NCBI GenBank assembly: GCA_003996215.1
Contig: QJPP01000310.1
Location: 310,001 to 374,000, forward strand
Reading direction: 5' to 3'
Origin: Jaltomata sinuosa
Taxonomy: Eukaryota > Streptophyta > Magnoliopsida > Solanales > Solanaceae
Length of the DNA: 64,000 nucleotides
In this document: positions 21,850 through 33,819 of the stretch, piece by piece
How the letters are laid out: each line of letters starts with the position of its first letter
Position numbering within the stretch: position 1 is the stretch's first letter
Translations under genes and position numbers: made by a program
The notes under the pieces: generated by a model
Database searches by the model: none
What the model was told of the DNA's origin: nothing
The model's input: only the letters and a program-made list of their open reading frames with translations

Positions 21850-23640
21850 AGACTATCTTAAGGCCAACACATGGTCAAATAGCTTAGCATTATCTCTTAC
21901 TCTAATACAGATGTTTAGATTGATATCATATAGGATATGCTCCACGCTCACAACCCAGTGCTGGTACATCCTGGTGTTCCGCTTGATCCATATAGCATAG
22001 ATAGTATGGGCTAGCCCTACATTGAGTAGAATCTTTCGAGGGCTCCTGTTATTGACTGCATGCACAATCCATTTCCACTCCAATTCCCACTTCAGTATAG
22101 GCCTATCCCATCCAAGTCAATGCAACACTTCTAGCCAAAGACTTCTAGAAAAGCAACATTCAAACAGTAAATGGTCTTGGTCTTCCATTTCAGTTTGGCA
22201 TAAAGGGCATATTCACAATACATTCATTCCCCATTTTAGGAGGACTTTCTGTGTTCTTAGTCTTTCCATCAGTGCTAGCCAAAGTATAAACACACATTTT
22301 GGACTAGCTACATTGTGACAAACTAGTCTCCGCCAAGACACTTGTACCACTTCTCCTCTCAGTAACCTATAGGCCTCCCCGATGTTGAACTTTTCTTGTT
22401 GAAATAGTTGATTGCTGTCCATTAGAGGCCAAAACTTTCTCATATGAATTTTTTTACGTATCATCCATGTTGCCTGTTTGGGGGGTAGCAGCTTACTAAT
22501 CGCTGCTCGATTTTAGATTTTCAGATTTATAATGTTTAACCCCCCCTCCCCCCCTCTCCCGCCCCTTTGGGTTATATGCTGCCAGGCTACAAGTGCTCTT
22601 CTTGAGATTGTTGCTTCTCCGGTCCATAAGTAGCTACAACATATAGCTTCAGTTTGTTTGATCACCTTCTGTGGCATAAGGAACAGTTGGCTTCAGTAAG
22701 CCTGCATGCCAAAGAACACAACCTATATCAATTGCACCTTACCGGCATAGGAGAGTTGTTGTGCCATCCACCTTGTTATTCTGCCTGTGATCTTGTCAAC
22801 CAAAGGCTTGCTTTGAGCTACTGTCAGCTTTTTGGTAGAGAGAGGTACCTCCAAATACTTGAAAGGAAGGTCTCCCTCCTCATAGCCAAGTGGTTGGAGA
22901 ATCAGGTTTCTATTCACTACATCCACACCACCAAAATAAACCATGGTTTTTACTCAAGTTAGCCTTTAGTCCTGAAGCAGTTGAAAATAAGTCAAACTTT
23001 CCCTTCATCAATCGTACAAAGTTGTTATCTCCCCTAGTGAAGATCAACAAGTCGTTTGCAAAACAGAGGTGAGTAATCCCTAGTTTCTGACACCTAGGGT
23101 GGAAGTTGAAGTTTGGTATGTCCACTAGAGTATCTAAGCATCTATGGAGATATTCCATCAAGAGAACAAAAATGTACGGTGACATAGGGTCACCTTGTCT
23201 AAGTCTCCGCTTTGCTTGTATAATGTCTGACATTCCTTTGTTGATCATGAACGTGTAGCTCACAGAATTTATACAAGTCATTATGCATCGTACCATCTTT
23301 GCTGGGAACCCCAACTCTTTTAAGATTTGTTCAATGTAGCTCCATTCCACCGAGTTATACGCCTTTTGCAAATCTACCTTTATCATGCACCTAGGAGATA
23401 TGTGTTTCCTGGTATATCCCTTAACATGTTCGTAGCTTAGCAATATATTATCTGCAATCACTCTCTCAGGGATATATGCTGACTGACTACTCCCACCACA
23501 TCATAAATCACTACTTTTAGTCTAGCCGAGATCATTTTGGATATGATTTTGTATAGAGTGGAGCAACATGCTATGAGTCGAAAATCCCTCATAGTAGCAG
23601 GATGCGAATTCTTTGGAATAAGGGTTACTACAGTGTTATT
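21850..23640 (-). mobile_element. Decayed LINE ORF2 fragment
   Basis: Minus strand, from high to low coordinate. RT palm pieces at 23461-22910 include IKVDLQKAYNSVEWSY and RQGDPMSPYIF; the catalytic box reads FANDLLIF instead of FADD-type, so one of the two aspartates is lost. Next comes a fragment with LGxxxxP-like spacing at 22944-22723, then zf-RVT-like WRRLVCHNVASPKCVF at 22464-22213, then a C-terminal piece at 22083-21853. Frameshifts separate all of these. A C-rich tract (22540-22566) interrupts the coding series. The 5' half is missing beyond 23640. Clearly inactive. Confidence 0.85.
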
Positions 23641-23904
23641 GAATCCCTTATATTTATTATTTTCTTATGTATAATCGACACTTTTTCGTTTCTATTTTTA
23701 AAAATTGTGTTACAAACTCTTATTCTTATAATTTTATATATTGCTTGCTAGTATATTTAGTGGTTCTAAAAGACTTATTGCTAGTTGATTGACACTAAAT
23801 TTAATATGATGTACATCACTAGATTAAAAAATCTATCATAACTTATATTATCTTACAGTTACATAGAAGGACAATCTCATACAATATTTTTTTCCCCGTA
23901 AAAT

Positions 23905-24610
23905 CAACACAACATAAAATTAACTAGAGTATGCCTTTCACAGGACATTCCAACTGTGTCAACACTAGCTAGGTCTACTTGCTCTAGCCATCAAAAAGCT
24001 TCACAAAAAAGGAGGGGTAGGGTATTGCTTAACCAGGGCCACTCAGCTGAAAGCCAGATTGAGAGCTTGCCACCAACACATCAAGAACTGTAGAGAACAG
24101 GACATCAACTCATGCAAGAGAAAAACACCAAATAGAAGAGGAAAAGGCCGATCTTACCAGGTATAACAGATTTGAGCAACTCATTTCTTCTCCGGTACCT
24201 TGGGGATAAACCCCAACCACCTACGAAGACTCAAGAAACATCATCAGGAGGCCATCAGATAAGCACATGAAAGAAGAAGGAAGGAGGCGTACCAGGTGTA
24301 AGTGAAAGAGATAGACAGAGGTCCCACCTACAGATCCATGGCACGAGCTTGAACACAACCCATAGGAGCAACCATCTCAGATTGGAGTTCCTCCGGCAGC
24401 ACCCAGGCAACATGACTGAACGGAGGCGTCGATTCGAAGGAAAGAGTACTGAACACTCTACAACAATGCTCAGATCTTTTGTATATAACAGGATTTTGCT
24501 TTGTTTCCTTTTTGGGCTGGTCCTTTTGTTAAACTTGGCCTTTGGTCCCTTTTATTTTTTATTATCAATAAAATGGTCTAAGGACCAGAAAATTTCAATT
24601 AAAAAAAAAG
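23905..24610 (+). mobile_element. Probable LINE 3' tail
   Basis: This stretch interrupts the promoter repeat compared with copy 3. It ends with AATAAAATGGTC, then about 25 bases, then a run of A (24600-24609), as a processed 3' end would. No RT motif lies in it. The short frame at 24349-24621 is probably chance. The left boundary is approximate and no target duplication was fixed. Confidence 0.5.
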
Positions 24611-24861
24611 AAATTATATAATTCAATCAAGTCAAACCAATGAAATGATAAGGTTAAATTAAAATGTGAGTCAAAATAACTTAAATTATCAAGATTAGTA
24701 TTATAGATTACAAGGTATGAAATTGAATCGTTAACATATTAATGTATATAGAGAGGAGAAAATCACTTAAGCTACTTGAACGTTGACCGGGCAAAAATTG
24801 AATTAATAGTAATAATAATAATTTATTTACCTATTTTATGATAATGATTTTCTTACTAAGA

Positions 24862-25510
24862 TTATGTTTTTGGTAGGTCTTAAGATTGATAGATTTGGTT
24901 TAAGTCTATCTTCTGATCAAATCTAATGTAAATTAATATATATGGAATGTTATTTACCAGATTTCTAAATCTTATCTTGTAAAAATACCTTACACCTACT
25001 ATAAAAACACTTCCTTTGTTCCTTAATTTTTCACCCCACGATTGCATTCTCTATTTCTCTCTCCATACATGTCCTCCAATTTGAAAATCATATTTCAACT
25101 TTCTTTTATGTCCTCAAATTTCTCTCTTTCTTTTGACTGCAATTGCAAGCTCATCCGATTCCCCTATTACAACACATCTAGCATGATTATGTTTTTGGTA
25201 GGTTTTAAGATTGATAGATTTGGTTTAAGTTTATCTTCTGATTAAATCTAATGTAAATCAATATATATGGAATGTTATTTATAAGATTTTCAAATATCAT
25301 CCTGTAAAAACACTTCACACCAACTATAAAAACACTTCCTTTGTTCCTTAATTTTCCACACCTCAATTGCATTCTCTATTTCTCTCTCTATACATGTCCT
25401 TCAATTTGAAAATTATATTTCAACTTTCTTTTATGTCCTCAAATTTCTCTCTTTCTTTTGACTGCGATTGCAAGCTCATCCAATTCCCCGATTACAACAC
25501 ATCAAGCACA
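24862..25510 (+). repeat. Tandem duplication, about 325 bp
   Basis: Two adjacent copies (about 24862-25185 and 25187-25510) run from GATTATGTTTTTGGTAGGT through the TATA-like box, a CT-rich leader and GCAAGCTCATCC, ending in TTACAACACATC. Roughly nine bases in ten agree by eye. Duplicating a segment with its own TATA box gives two potential starts. Confidence 0.8.
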
Positions 25511-25973
25511 ATCTCTTCCTCAATTACAGCAGCAACAAACACACCATTTACAGGTAAAGCAATCGCAACCCCTTCCATTCAACATGGAAATAAATTAGAC
25601 AACTAACCATTGCAAAAATTGTAATCAGATTAAAGCAGCCGAAATTGCTATTACTTAGATATCAAATTTTGAATTATTTTTTCATGCAGAGGATACTTAA
25701 TTAAATTTGTTCTATTACTGATTTAGATTAGATTTTCGGGGATTTATTGATACTCAAGGTTTTTGAGTGTTTTGAATAGAATTTTGACTGGTGAATTTCA
25801 TGATTTGAGCTCTCAAAATCAAATAGGGCTCTAGATGCCTCAAGCAATTGTTGGGTTTGATTCAACTGGGTTAGGGAACAATTTTGCCAACGATAACTCT
25901 TTGTCCTTAATAGCTCTAAGTTACTAGAGCCATTTCATAATTTTAGGCACAACCGACTCTATTTCAGAAAAGG
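25500..25973 (+). repeat. Left arm of a large inverted repeat
   Basis: Reverse-complementary to 26001-26360 and, beyond an inserted MITE, to 27049-27235. Matching phrases include TCAGAAAAAGG, GGCACAACC, TTGGGTTTGATTCAA, TTCATGCAGA, CAACTAACCATTGCA and TTACAGCAGCAAC. The loop is about 27 bases (25974-26000). The arms differ at a good number of positions, so a transcript would form an imperfect hairpin. Confidence 0.85.
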
Positions 25974-26000
25974 GTTGTGGTTAGGTCCAAGTTACTAAAG

Positions 26001-27235
26001 CCTTTTTCTGAAATAGATTTGGTTGTGCCCAAAATTATGAAGCGGCTTAAGAAACTTAGACCTATTAAGAAACAAAGAGTTCTCGTTGGTAGAATTGTTC
26101 CCGAACCCTATTGAACCAAACCCAACAGTTGTTTCAGGGAACTACAGTCCCATTTGTTTTTGTGAGCTTAAATCATGAAATCTATCGGTTAAAATCTCAT
26201 TCCCGTCCTTGTTAAAAAAATTCAAAGATTGAGTATCTAAAAACCCCTGAGAATCTAATCCAAAACAGTTTTTGAACAAATTTAATTAAGTATCCTTCTG
26301 CATGAAAAAAAAAAGAGTTCAAAATTTGATAGCTAAGTAATAGCAATTTCAATTGCTTTAGGGTGTGTTCGATACGGAGGAAAATGCTTTCCAGGAAAAT
26401 ATTTTCTAGGAAAACAAGTTATTTCTTACTTATTTTCTTGTTTTGGTACGCAAGTAGGAATTTTTTTTTCTAAAAACATTTATATATATTTAACACAAAA
26501 CAATGAGAACAAATAGGGTAAACTGGGGTATAAAAAATAACTTAAAAAAAATTCTTTTTTTTGGGTAGTGGGGGGGGGGGGGGGGGGGGATAAGAATTGT
26601 TTTTTGATTTTTTTAAAAAATAAATTTTTTTTTGGTGGGAGGGGGGGGGGGGAGTAAATTATTTTTTGAATTCTTTTAAAATTATTTTTTTTTTTTGGAG
26701 GGTGGGGGCAGGGGGTGGGGTCGGGGTAGGGGGTGAAGGTGGGGTAAGAAAAAAATTAATTTTTTTACAAAAATAAGTTTTAAAATTTTTAAATCGGGGT
26801 AGGAGGGTGGGGTAAGCAAATTAAAAAAATCTTTTGGGCATGGGGAGAGGGAGGGGGTGGGTTGATAGGGGAGGTGGGGGTGGGGGTAGGGGGAGGTGTG
26901 ATTTTAAGAGTGTTATGAAAATTGCACTTGTTTTTCCTACTTTGATTAAGAAAGTCATTTTTCTTATTTTGAAGGAACTTGTTTTTCTAGAAAAAATATT
27001 TTTCAAATTTTTTAAGTCAAACGAACATGAGTACCGAACACACCCTTAGTCTGATTGTAATTTCTGCAATGGCTAGTTGTCTAGTTCATTGCCATGTTCA
27101 ATGAAAGGGGTTGCACCTATTTTACATGTAAACAGTGCGGTTGTAATTGGGGAAGCGGTGTGCTTGTTGCTGCTGTAATCGGGAAAGCAGATATGCTTGC
27201 ATTTGCACCTATAGTTATCTGATTGCCATGTTCAA
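26001..27235 (-). repeat. Right arm of the inverted repeat, split by a MITE
   Basis: Reverse complement of 25500-25973. It pairs up to 26360, is interrupted by the Tourist-like MITE (26361-27045), then resumes at 27049 with CTGATTGTAATTTCTGCAAT and runs to about 27235. The clean resumption shows the inverted repeat is older than the MITE. Confidence 0.82.
26361..27045. mobile_element. Tourist-like MITE (TTA target site), G-rich core
   Basis: The ends are GGGTGTGTTCGATACGGAGG and, inverted, GGGTGTGTTCGGTACTC. TTA flanks both sides (26358-26360, 27046-27048), as for PIF/Harbinger-type Tourist elements. The 685-bp interior holds runs of up to about 20 G (26570-26589, 26641-26652) and GGGGTGGGGG-type DNA to 26900. 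Relatives lie at 35016 and 39224. There is no transposase. Frames over the G tract are low-complexity. Confidence 0.85.
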
Positions 27236-27720
27236 TCAAGGTTGTTCGTTTATCTGATTCCCCATTATTATTAGACGAGAATTATATATATAATTTACTC
27301 CTCAAAATCTAATACAAATTGATAATTGAACAAAATTTATTAAGCACATACCTCGTACATGATCATAAAATAGATAGAACATTTCAACATGGGCTTCAAA
27401 TAAGCTTTCTATTTTATCATTAGAAGGTGAAATCACAATGTCGAGTGTAGATTCAGAGCTAAAACATCAAGGGTGAAATTTTCTTTTGACATAGTGGTTG
27501 GCTAGATATATACTCAATTTGTTTGTAATAATTTCCTTTTTTAATTCATTTCAAAAAGAATATTTTTTCTTGTGATAATTTTTTAATTTTAACTTTTCAC
27601 ATGACATATTTAATTAAGATCACAAAATTCAAAAATCTTCTTTACTTTTACTATTACATCTCTCTCTCTCTCTTTTAATAACTTTTGATATTTTTGTTAG
27701 AAGACATATCTCATCAAAAC
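27236..27720. other. AT-rich spacer between repeats
   Basis: About 480 bases. The inverted-repeat arm ends here and promoter-repeat copy 3 begins near 27720. A (TC)n run lies near 27660-27674. The phrase TCTCATCAAAACCTTGCTC (about 27710) recurs near 32460, past the Copia element. No gene seen. Confidence 0.5.
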
Positions 27721-28259
27721 CTTGCTCGCATTACTACGCAGAAAGAAATTTAATTTGACGTACTATAATTAGATTAAAAAAAACCCTATCATAACTAATA
27801 TAAATTTACAGTTACGTAGAAGGACAATCTCATATAGTATTTTTTTTCTAATAAGTAAGAAATTATATAATTCAATCAAGACGTTCAATGAAATGATCAG
27901 GTTATAATTAAATTATGAGTCAAAATAATTTAAACTATCAAGATTAATATTATAAACTACAAGGTAGGAAATTAATTCATTAACATATTAATGTATATAG
28001 AGACAAGAAAATTACTTTAAGGTATTTAAATATTGACTGGGCAAAAATTGAATTAATAATGATAATAATTTATTTTATCTATTTTATGATAATAATTTTC
28101 TTACTAAGATTATGTTTTTGGTAGTTTTTTAAGATTGATAAATTTTATTTAATTTTGACTTCTGATCAAATCTAATGTAGATCAATATTTGTAGAATGTT
28201 ATTTACAAGATTCTGAAATATTATCTTATAAAAATACCCCACACCAACTTAAAAATCCT
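27720..28259 (+). repeat. Promoter-repeat copy 3, left part
   Basis: Matches 23820-25010 without the LINE-tail insert. It is cut at CACACCAACTTAAAAATCCT by the Copia element and resumes at 32244 with TTCTATTCCTTAATTTTTCAC, exactly where copy 2 is continuous (near 25010-25030). Confidence 0.75.
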
Positions 28260-28458
28260 TGTTATGAAATAATAAAACATTAATAAGAAGATATTGTATA
28301 AAGAGAGAGGAGAGAAAATTTCTTATTTCTCTTAAGTATGAATTACAATGAAGAAAACTCCTTTATTTATAGAGAAAAATTGACTCGGTCCCAAAGTTAG
28401 GATTCCTAACTTTTTTACAAAGATAGACATTCACTATAATTTAAATACATTTATGACA
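28260..28458 (-). mobile_element. 3' LTR of the decayed Copia
   Basis: 199 bases, TG..CA, preceded on the minus strand by a CAAGGGGGAG polypurine tract. About 30 bases longer than its partner. Confidence 0.8.
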
Positions 28459-28699
28459 CTCCCCCTTGAATATCTAATTGATAGATAATGTATCTCACTA
28501 AAACCTTGCTAAGAAAAACTCAATAGAAAAAATTCTAGTGAAGAAAAAAATATACGCATATCTAATAATACGCATTTTGATAACCTCATTAAAAATCTTA
28601 CAAGAAAAAATTATTGGAACAAGACCTTGTAAGGTTAAAACAACACATATTAGAACTCCCGATGAAAACATCAATTCAAAGACTTGAATCTTCGCATTC

Positions 28700-28920
28700 A
28701 ATCATATACACCAGCTTTTTAAAAGTTCAGTTGATAGAGACTTGGTGAATAAATCAGTTATATTATCACTCGAACGAATCTGTTGCATGTTGATATCACC
28801 ATTATTTTGGAGCTTATGTCTGTAGAAAAGCTTTGATGAAATGTGTTTTGTTCTATCTCCTTTTATGAATCCTCCCTTTAATTGTGCTATGCATGCTACA
28901 TTATCTTCATATAAAATCGT
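28700..28920 (-). pseudogene. Copia RNase H C-terminal fragment
   Basis: The minus strand reads the diagnostic Copia C-terminus, including DRTKHISSK and QQIRSSDNITDLFTKSL. It precedes the polypurine tract and 3' LTR by about 240 bases, as expected. Upstream pol sequence is not recognisable. Confidence 0.8.
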
Positions 28921-31689
28921 GGTATTTTGTCATATTTTCAATCACATTTTTCTCGAATAAGATGTATCTTTGACCTCAACCACACACATTCTCGACTTGA
29001 TTTATGAATAGTTGTTATCTCATCATGATTTGACTGTCATGTAAAACAACATGATATGACAATAACCTTTATGAAAATATATAATATGTCTATATATTCA
29101 AAAATTTGATAATATTCGTTAGCATAAACACATTCGTACGGGAGCTTTCATTTGTCATATGCAAATGATCTTATTCAGTATTTCCATTTAGGAGAAATTA
29201 TATCATGCTCATAGTTATAACAAGATGTATAAATACATCAATTGCACACGATATGATACTTCAAGATCAATCTAATTCTGTTTGTTTCTCATTTCAGCAA
29301 ATAATCTATTGCTTTTGAAAACTCTCCGAGAGTTCCAATTTAAGTCATCAACTTTCATAATAATATGAAGATAAAATGATAAATAACAATATTTTGTACA
29401 TACGTCAATAAATATTCATTAAGATGATTCTAGTGCATCAATCTTGATTTATTTATGTCATGCAAGAATTATAAATAAGTTTTTCAGAAATTTGTATATG
29501 CTTCGCCATTTTGAATCCGTAAGAAAATTTTCATATAAATTTGTCTAGTGACAATATCCATGGGTGACATCTTCTAATGTCTGGATTGCAGGTCCAACAA
29601 GTTCTATGCTTATCAAGATGAACTAATTTATTTGATAATTATTTCTACGTTAGCATGCTTAAATAAACATTAAATTTAGATTGATCTGCTAATCTTTTAA
29701 AATATTTCGCTATATTGTATCGATCAAAGATATCATTGATAATCTATCATCTATATCGATTTGCAACGGGAGATAACTTATTGAGATCTCATCACTTCCT
29801 TATATTTTTAGGTACTTAAACTTCTCATGAGGTTTCATGAAGTGTTATGTCGTAGGCTCTTCAAGAGTACATTGCCTCCTAGTTATAATCATTTGCTCTT
29901 CTTCATTTTTCAAAGATTATTGTATTTGAAACTGATTGTTCTATCATGTTTCATGCATATCGTAGGCTTTGTCCTTTAGGAACATCCAATAGGAGTATTA
30001 TTTGTAGCTAAACGTGGAATTAATTTTGGGTCAGCAAATGCTTCTAGCATTTGACTTGAATTATCTTTTGAATGAGGATCATAATACTGATAATTCACAA
30101 CATATTTCATAGATGCTTATTCTCTCACCCTTATTTTAGAAAATCTACATATATCCCAGATCTTCTTCGGAGAATCCATCTTTGTGCATCATAGTATATC
30201 CGTTAATCATATAACACACATAAAAATTATTAGATAATTTTTTTTTCTTCCTAACCTTGAACCAATTGAGAGGGGGAAATATATCATAATTCAGACCAAC
30301 ACAAAAACTTTGTTCTTATAAGCTATAAGCAATGGTTCATCTATTTATCTGAAGCATTTAATGTCAAACCAACTTAGATATTAATCAACATTATCACATG
30401 CCAAACCAGATTATGTCTTGATTACATAATCTGAAAGTTGTGTTTTTAACTTAATTAATTTACACAAGCAATTTTGCGAATGTCAAACTGCAGGTTGACA
30501 ATAAACGTACATGTGATCATCTTCTAAATGCATCTATTTAAGATATCACATGACATGTGAATGGGCCTCTGTTCACCTTTTATACTTTCTAGAATTTTGG
30601 GGATTCAGTGACAACATCAACTTATTATGAGAATGGACACCATAAAACTATTCTTGATGAATCTTCTAGCTCTTCAATATATGTCTAACACTCAATATGC
30701 ACATCATTGAGATGATAAAATCATTCATGCCGATAGATAAAATTATTTGTACTAGTAAACTCCAAGTATATCATGACATGTGCTATTTGCTTGCATAAAT
30801 TTCAGAGTTCTACAACATCGAGAGTAGATTGCAAAATTTACTACTTCAGGAGTAAATTTAAAAGTTCTACTACTTTGAAAGTAGATTTAAAATAAATTTT
30901 AGATTTACTACTTCGGCAGTAAATTTCAGAATAATTTTTCTCAATTATTCTACCTTTTCTGAAAGTGAGTCGTGATATCTTCACAATCAAAAACACATTC
31001 ATACTTATAAGCTTTATACTAAATACCATCACATTCACTTCAGGGAATGAATTTGTATTTGTAATATTTAACAAATATTTTCATTCTTCAGGAATGAAAC
31101 ATAATTATTTTAACGTATCTTTAATCATTCGTCTTCATTCAGACTTATTAGTTATTATGCACTGCTACCACATTTCCCTCACGGAATAGGGCATATCAAG
31201 TGAGACAGATGACTTCATGATTTTTCATGAAAAGATATTATTTTGCCTTAGTCATTATTATATCATCAATAATATGCATTGGGACTTGAATCTAACGTCT
31301 TACCCATATAAAACGTCTTAGGCCATAAATCAATGGGACTTGAACTCAGCATCTAATCATATGATGCATCAGAACTCTAACCCGATATTTTACCCTTTTG
31401 ATGCGATGAAACTTGAATCCACCGTCTTACTTTCACTCAATAATATAATAAGTCAAATTATTAACAGATTCATACGATAATTAAAATAAGAAAAAAAATA
31501 TCAACTGTTGTAATTCTCGAAAATAAAAAATGATTGACCGAAATTAAAAAAAAAAAAAAAAAAGTGACTGAAATCTTTATATGAATGGGAAAAGTTTCAA
31601 CAAAAATGTGTTTGTTAGCCATTTGAAATTAAAGACGGCTAAAGCCATGTGAAACAAATTCATTTTCTCTTCCACGAGATTGAAAAACA

Positions 31690-31850
31690 AATATCACTAT
31701 GTCCTTTGGTTGGAAACAAGTTATCCCAAAATTAATTATTTTGGAATTAGTTATGCCGAGATAACTTATCCCACTATATATATGAAATAACTTATCCCTT
31801 CAGTATGGTATAAATGGTGGATAAGTTATCCAAACTTGACAACCAAACAA
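31690..31850. mobile_element. Small MITE-like inverted repeat
   Basis: The left end TTTGGTTGGAAACAAGTTAT matches, inverted, the right end ATAAGTTATCC...GACAACCAAAC. Several internal GATAACTTATCCC units. It is nested in the 5' part of the decayed Copia element. The class was not determined. Confidence 0.5.
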
Positions 31851-32079
31851 GAGATTAAAATTTATCCCTAGACTATTTATTTTATCCCAGGACTATTTAT
31901 TTTTATCTCTCTTTAAAGAAAACATACATGGTAAGGAAGTGATAGTACGAAAGTCAATAAAAGTGAAAGAGAAAACTTACTTATTAATTGGAGCTAATAC
32001 CCAAATAATACACCCAACCAAGTCGTGATGTGATTGATAACTTTATTATATATTTGGTTAGAGTCTCGTGTTAATAATA

Positions 32080-32243
32080 TGTTATGAAATAATAAAATAT
32101 CAAGAATAAGATATTGTACAGGGAGAGAGATAAGAGAGAAGACCCCTTTATTTATAGGAAAATATTAATTTGATCCCAAAATTGGAGTTCCTAACTTTTC
32201 TCAAAAAATAGTCGATCACTATAACTTAAATACATTTATAACA
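32080..32243 (-). mobile_element. 5' LTR of the decayed Copia
   Basis: 164 bases aligning with 28260-28458, with deletions and many substitutions. The divergence shows an old insertion. Confidence 0.75.
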
Positions 32244-32345
32244 ACCCTTCTTCTATTCCTTAATTTTTCACTTTCTCTCTCTATACATGTTTTTCACTTT
32301 GGAGATCATATTTTCTTCTTTGTTTATGTCCTTCAAAAAAATATT
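32244..32345 (+). repeat. Promoter-repeat copy 3, right part
   Basis: Continues the copy interrupted at 28259: TTCTATTCCTTAATTTTTCAC, CTCTCTCTATACATG and GATCATATTT match 25018-25100. Confidence 0.65.
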
Positions 32346-32577
32346 TCTTTATGTGATGGTGTTCGGATTACGAGAGTCAAATTACTACTCTAGGTTCTTG
32401 AAGAGAAAAAGAATAATTATATCCCTCTTTTTTTTAGCTTGATACATTTGTACAAGGCTTATCTCATCAAAACCTTGCTCAAATTACTACCCAAAACGCA
32501 ATGGTGCCGTTTGTTTAGGAATCAAAGGACTTATATTGGACTTAGATGTTCTCTATTTTGATTGTATGAACTATGTT

Positions 32578-32985
32578 TCTTATTATGTTCTCTTTGTATT
32601 TTATTTGTTTCCACTAAAAACTTATAAATTGTCAAATAAGGTACACAATTAATATTTGAATTTTGGGATCATCATTTAAGTCATACACAATTATAGGTAG
32701 TGCGTAAAATTTACAAGTTTGACCACTTCAAGTTTAGGGGGTAATAGGACCCCTGTATAGTTAAGGTGTGTCGTTGAGATTTCACCTATAGTTTAGGGCG
32801 GTATTTATGCATTATCTCTTCTTATTATGTTCTCGTTGTATTTTATTTGTTTCCACTAAAAACTTATAAATTGTCCATTTCAAATGAAGTACACAAATAT
32901 TAGAATTTTGGGATCATCATTTAAGTCATACACGATTATACGTAGTGCGTAGAATTTACAAGTTTGACCACTTCAAAATAACTTC
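32578..32985. repeat. Tandem duplication, about 165 bp each
   Basis: 32578-32738 and 32820-32985 share TTATTTGTTTCCACTAAAAA, TTTTGGGATCATCATTTAAG and TACAAGTTTGACCACTTCAA, about 240 bases apart. Non-coding. Confidence 0.8.
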
Positions 32986-33819
32986 AGACATGTTTTGTCT
33001 GAAATTTCATATGACTAAAATTCAATTATTTTTTCTGAACTTTTCGCATATATGGATGAAATTTAGCGTTTTCTACCTGAACTAAATTAGATGGGAGTTT
33101 CAAACAAAAGCAATGGGAAAGCACCACTTAGGGGAGCACTTATATATTCATTTCACTTCTATTAATTTCTACATGATATTTTTTTAGAGCCAAACATAAT
33201 ATAAAAATGAGAGTACTATTAAGTTAATTAGTTTGTGCAAGGAACATTTATTGTATTGAATGTCTTTCTTTATACCGAATCAACGATAACTATGTCTCAA
33301 TCCATACAAGTTATCGGGTATATGAATCCTCATGTATGAAATATCGAAATATTCCCATATCATTATTGATATTCTATTCACTTATTCGTGTTCTTTACTC
33401 GATTTCGACTTCTTCATAAATCAAACAATCACTTATTCTAATTAAGTTTTTTCTATTGAATGTGTAAGGGTTTTAAATTAGAATTTATCAACTTACAATC
33501 AATTAATCAATGGTGAAATTAAAAAAAAATGAAGAAAAAATTGGCTTGTTAGAGCAATGTTAAAATACTTGGAAAGGACGATAAACTTTCTTTTATTTGA
33601 GAATGTGCAATTTACAAGTTAGGGTTTCAAGATTTTCAAAATGAAGAGTTGATGCTTACAAGTACAATAAAACAGATTGTAAATAAAAAGAGAGTTTTGA
33701 ACCACTAATTACAACTGTTTTGGTTTGAATATAGTATTTTTGAATTAAATACTGTAACTTTAAATTGGATACTCTACTTCTTAATTGAATATTTTAGTTT
33801 TGAATTGAATATTGTACAG

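Larger units (their letters stand above)
23740..25640 (+). repeat. Promoter-repeat copy 2, interrupted by a LINE tail
   Basis: Homologous to 27720-28259 plus 32244-32345 and, inverted, to 15840-17450. Landmarks are TAGAAGGACAATCTCATA, GAAATTATATAATTCAATCA, TTAACATATTAATGTATATA, TTGGTAGGT and CTATAAAAACACTTCCTTT. The insert 23905-24610 is absent from copy 3. Within it, 24862-25185 is duplicated as 25187-25510. Two TATA-like boxes (ACTATAAAAACAC) lie near 25000 and 25328. Short frames after each (starting MHSLFLS) are near-identical duplicates of one another. Confidence 0.7.
28260..32243 (-). mobile_element. Decayed Ty1/Copia-type retrotransposon
   Basis: The LTRs are 28260-28458 (3' LTR) and 32080-32243 (5' LTR). 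Both read TGTTATGAAATAATAAAA..., with TTTATTTATAG and an end like TTTATGACA/TTTATAACA on the plus strand. A polypurine tract (CTCCCCCTTG on plus) abuts the first. The bases before the second (GAGTCTCGTGTTA) look like a decayed initiator-tRNA-Met primer site. The flanks ATCCT and ACCCT are a decayed 5-bp target duplication. The only recognisable coding is the end of RNase H (28700-28920). The rest, to about 31450, is non-coding decay with CTACTTC-GGAGTAAA-like repeats. Clearly old and inactive. Confidence 0.8.

Noticed and set aside
23740..25640. LTR pair of a small element formed by the 325-bp direct repeats
   Set aside because: The repeats are adjacent with no interior, and their ends are not TG..CA.
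26821..27049. Gly/Arg-rich or Pro-rich frames
   Set aside because: They lie in the G-rich interior of a MITE.
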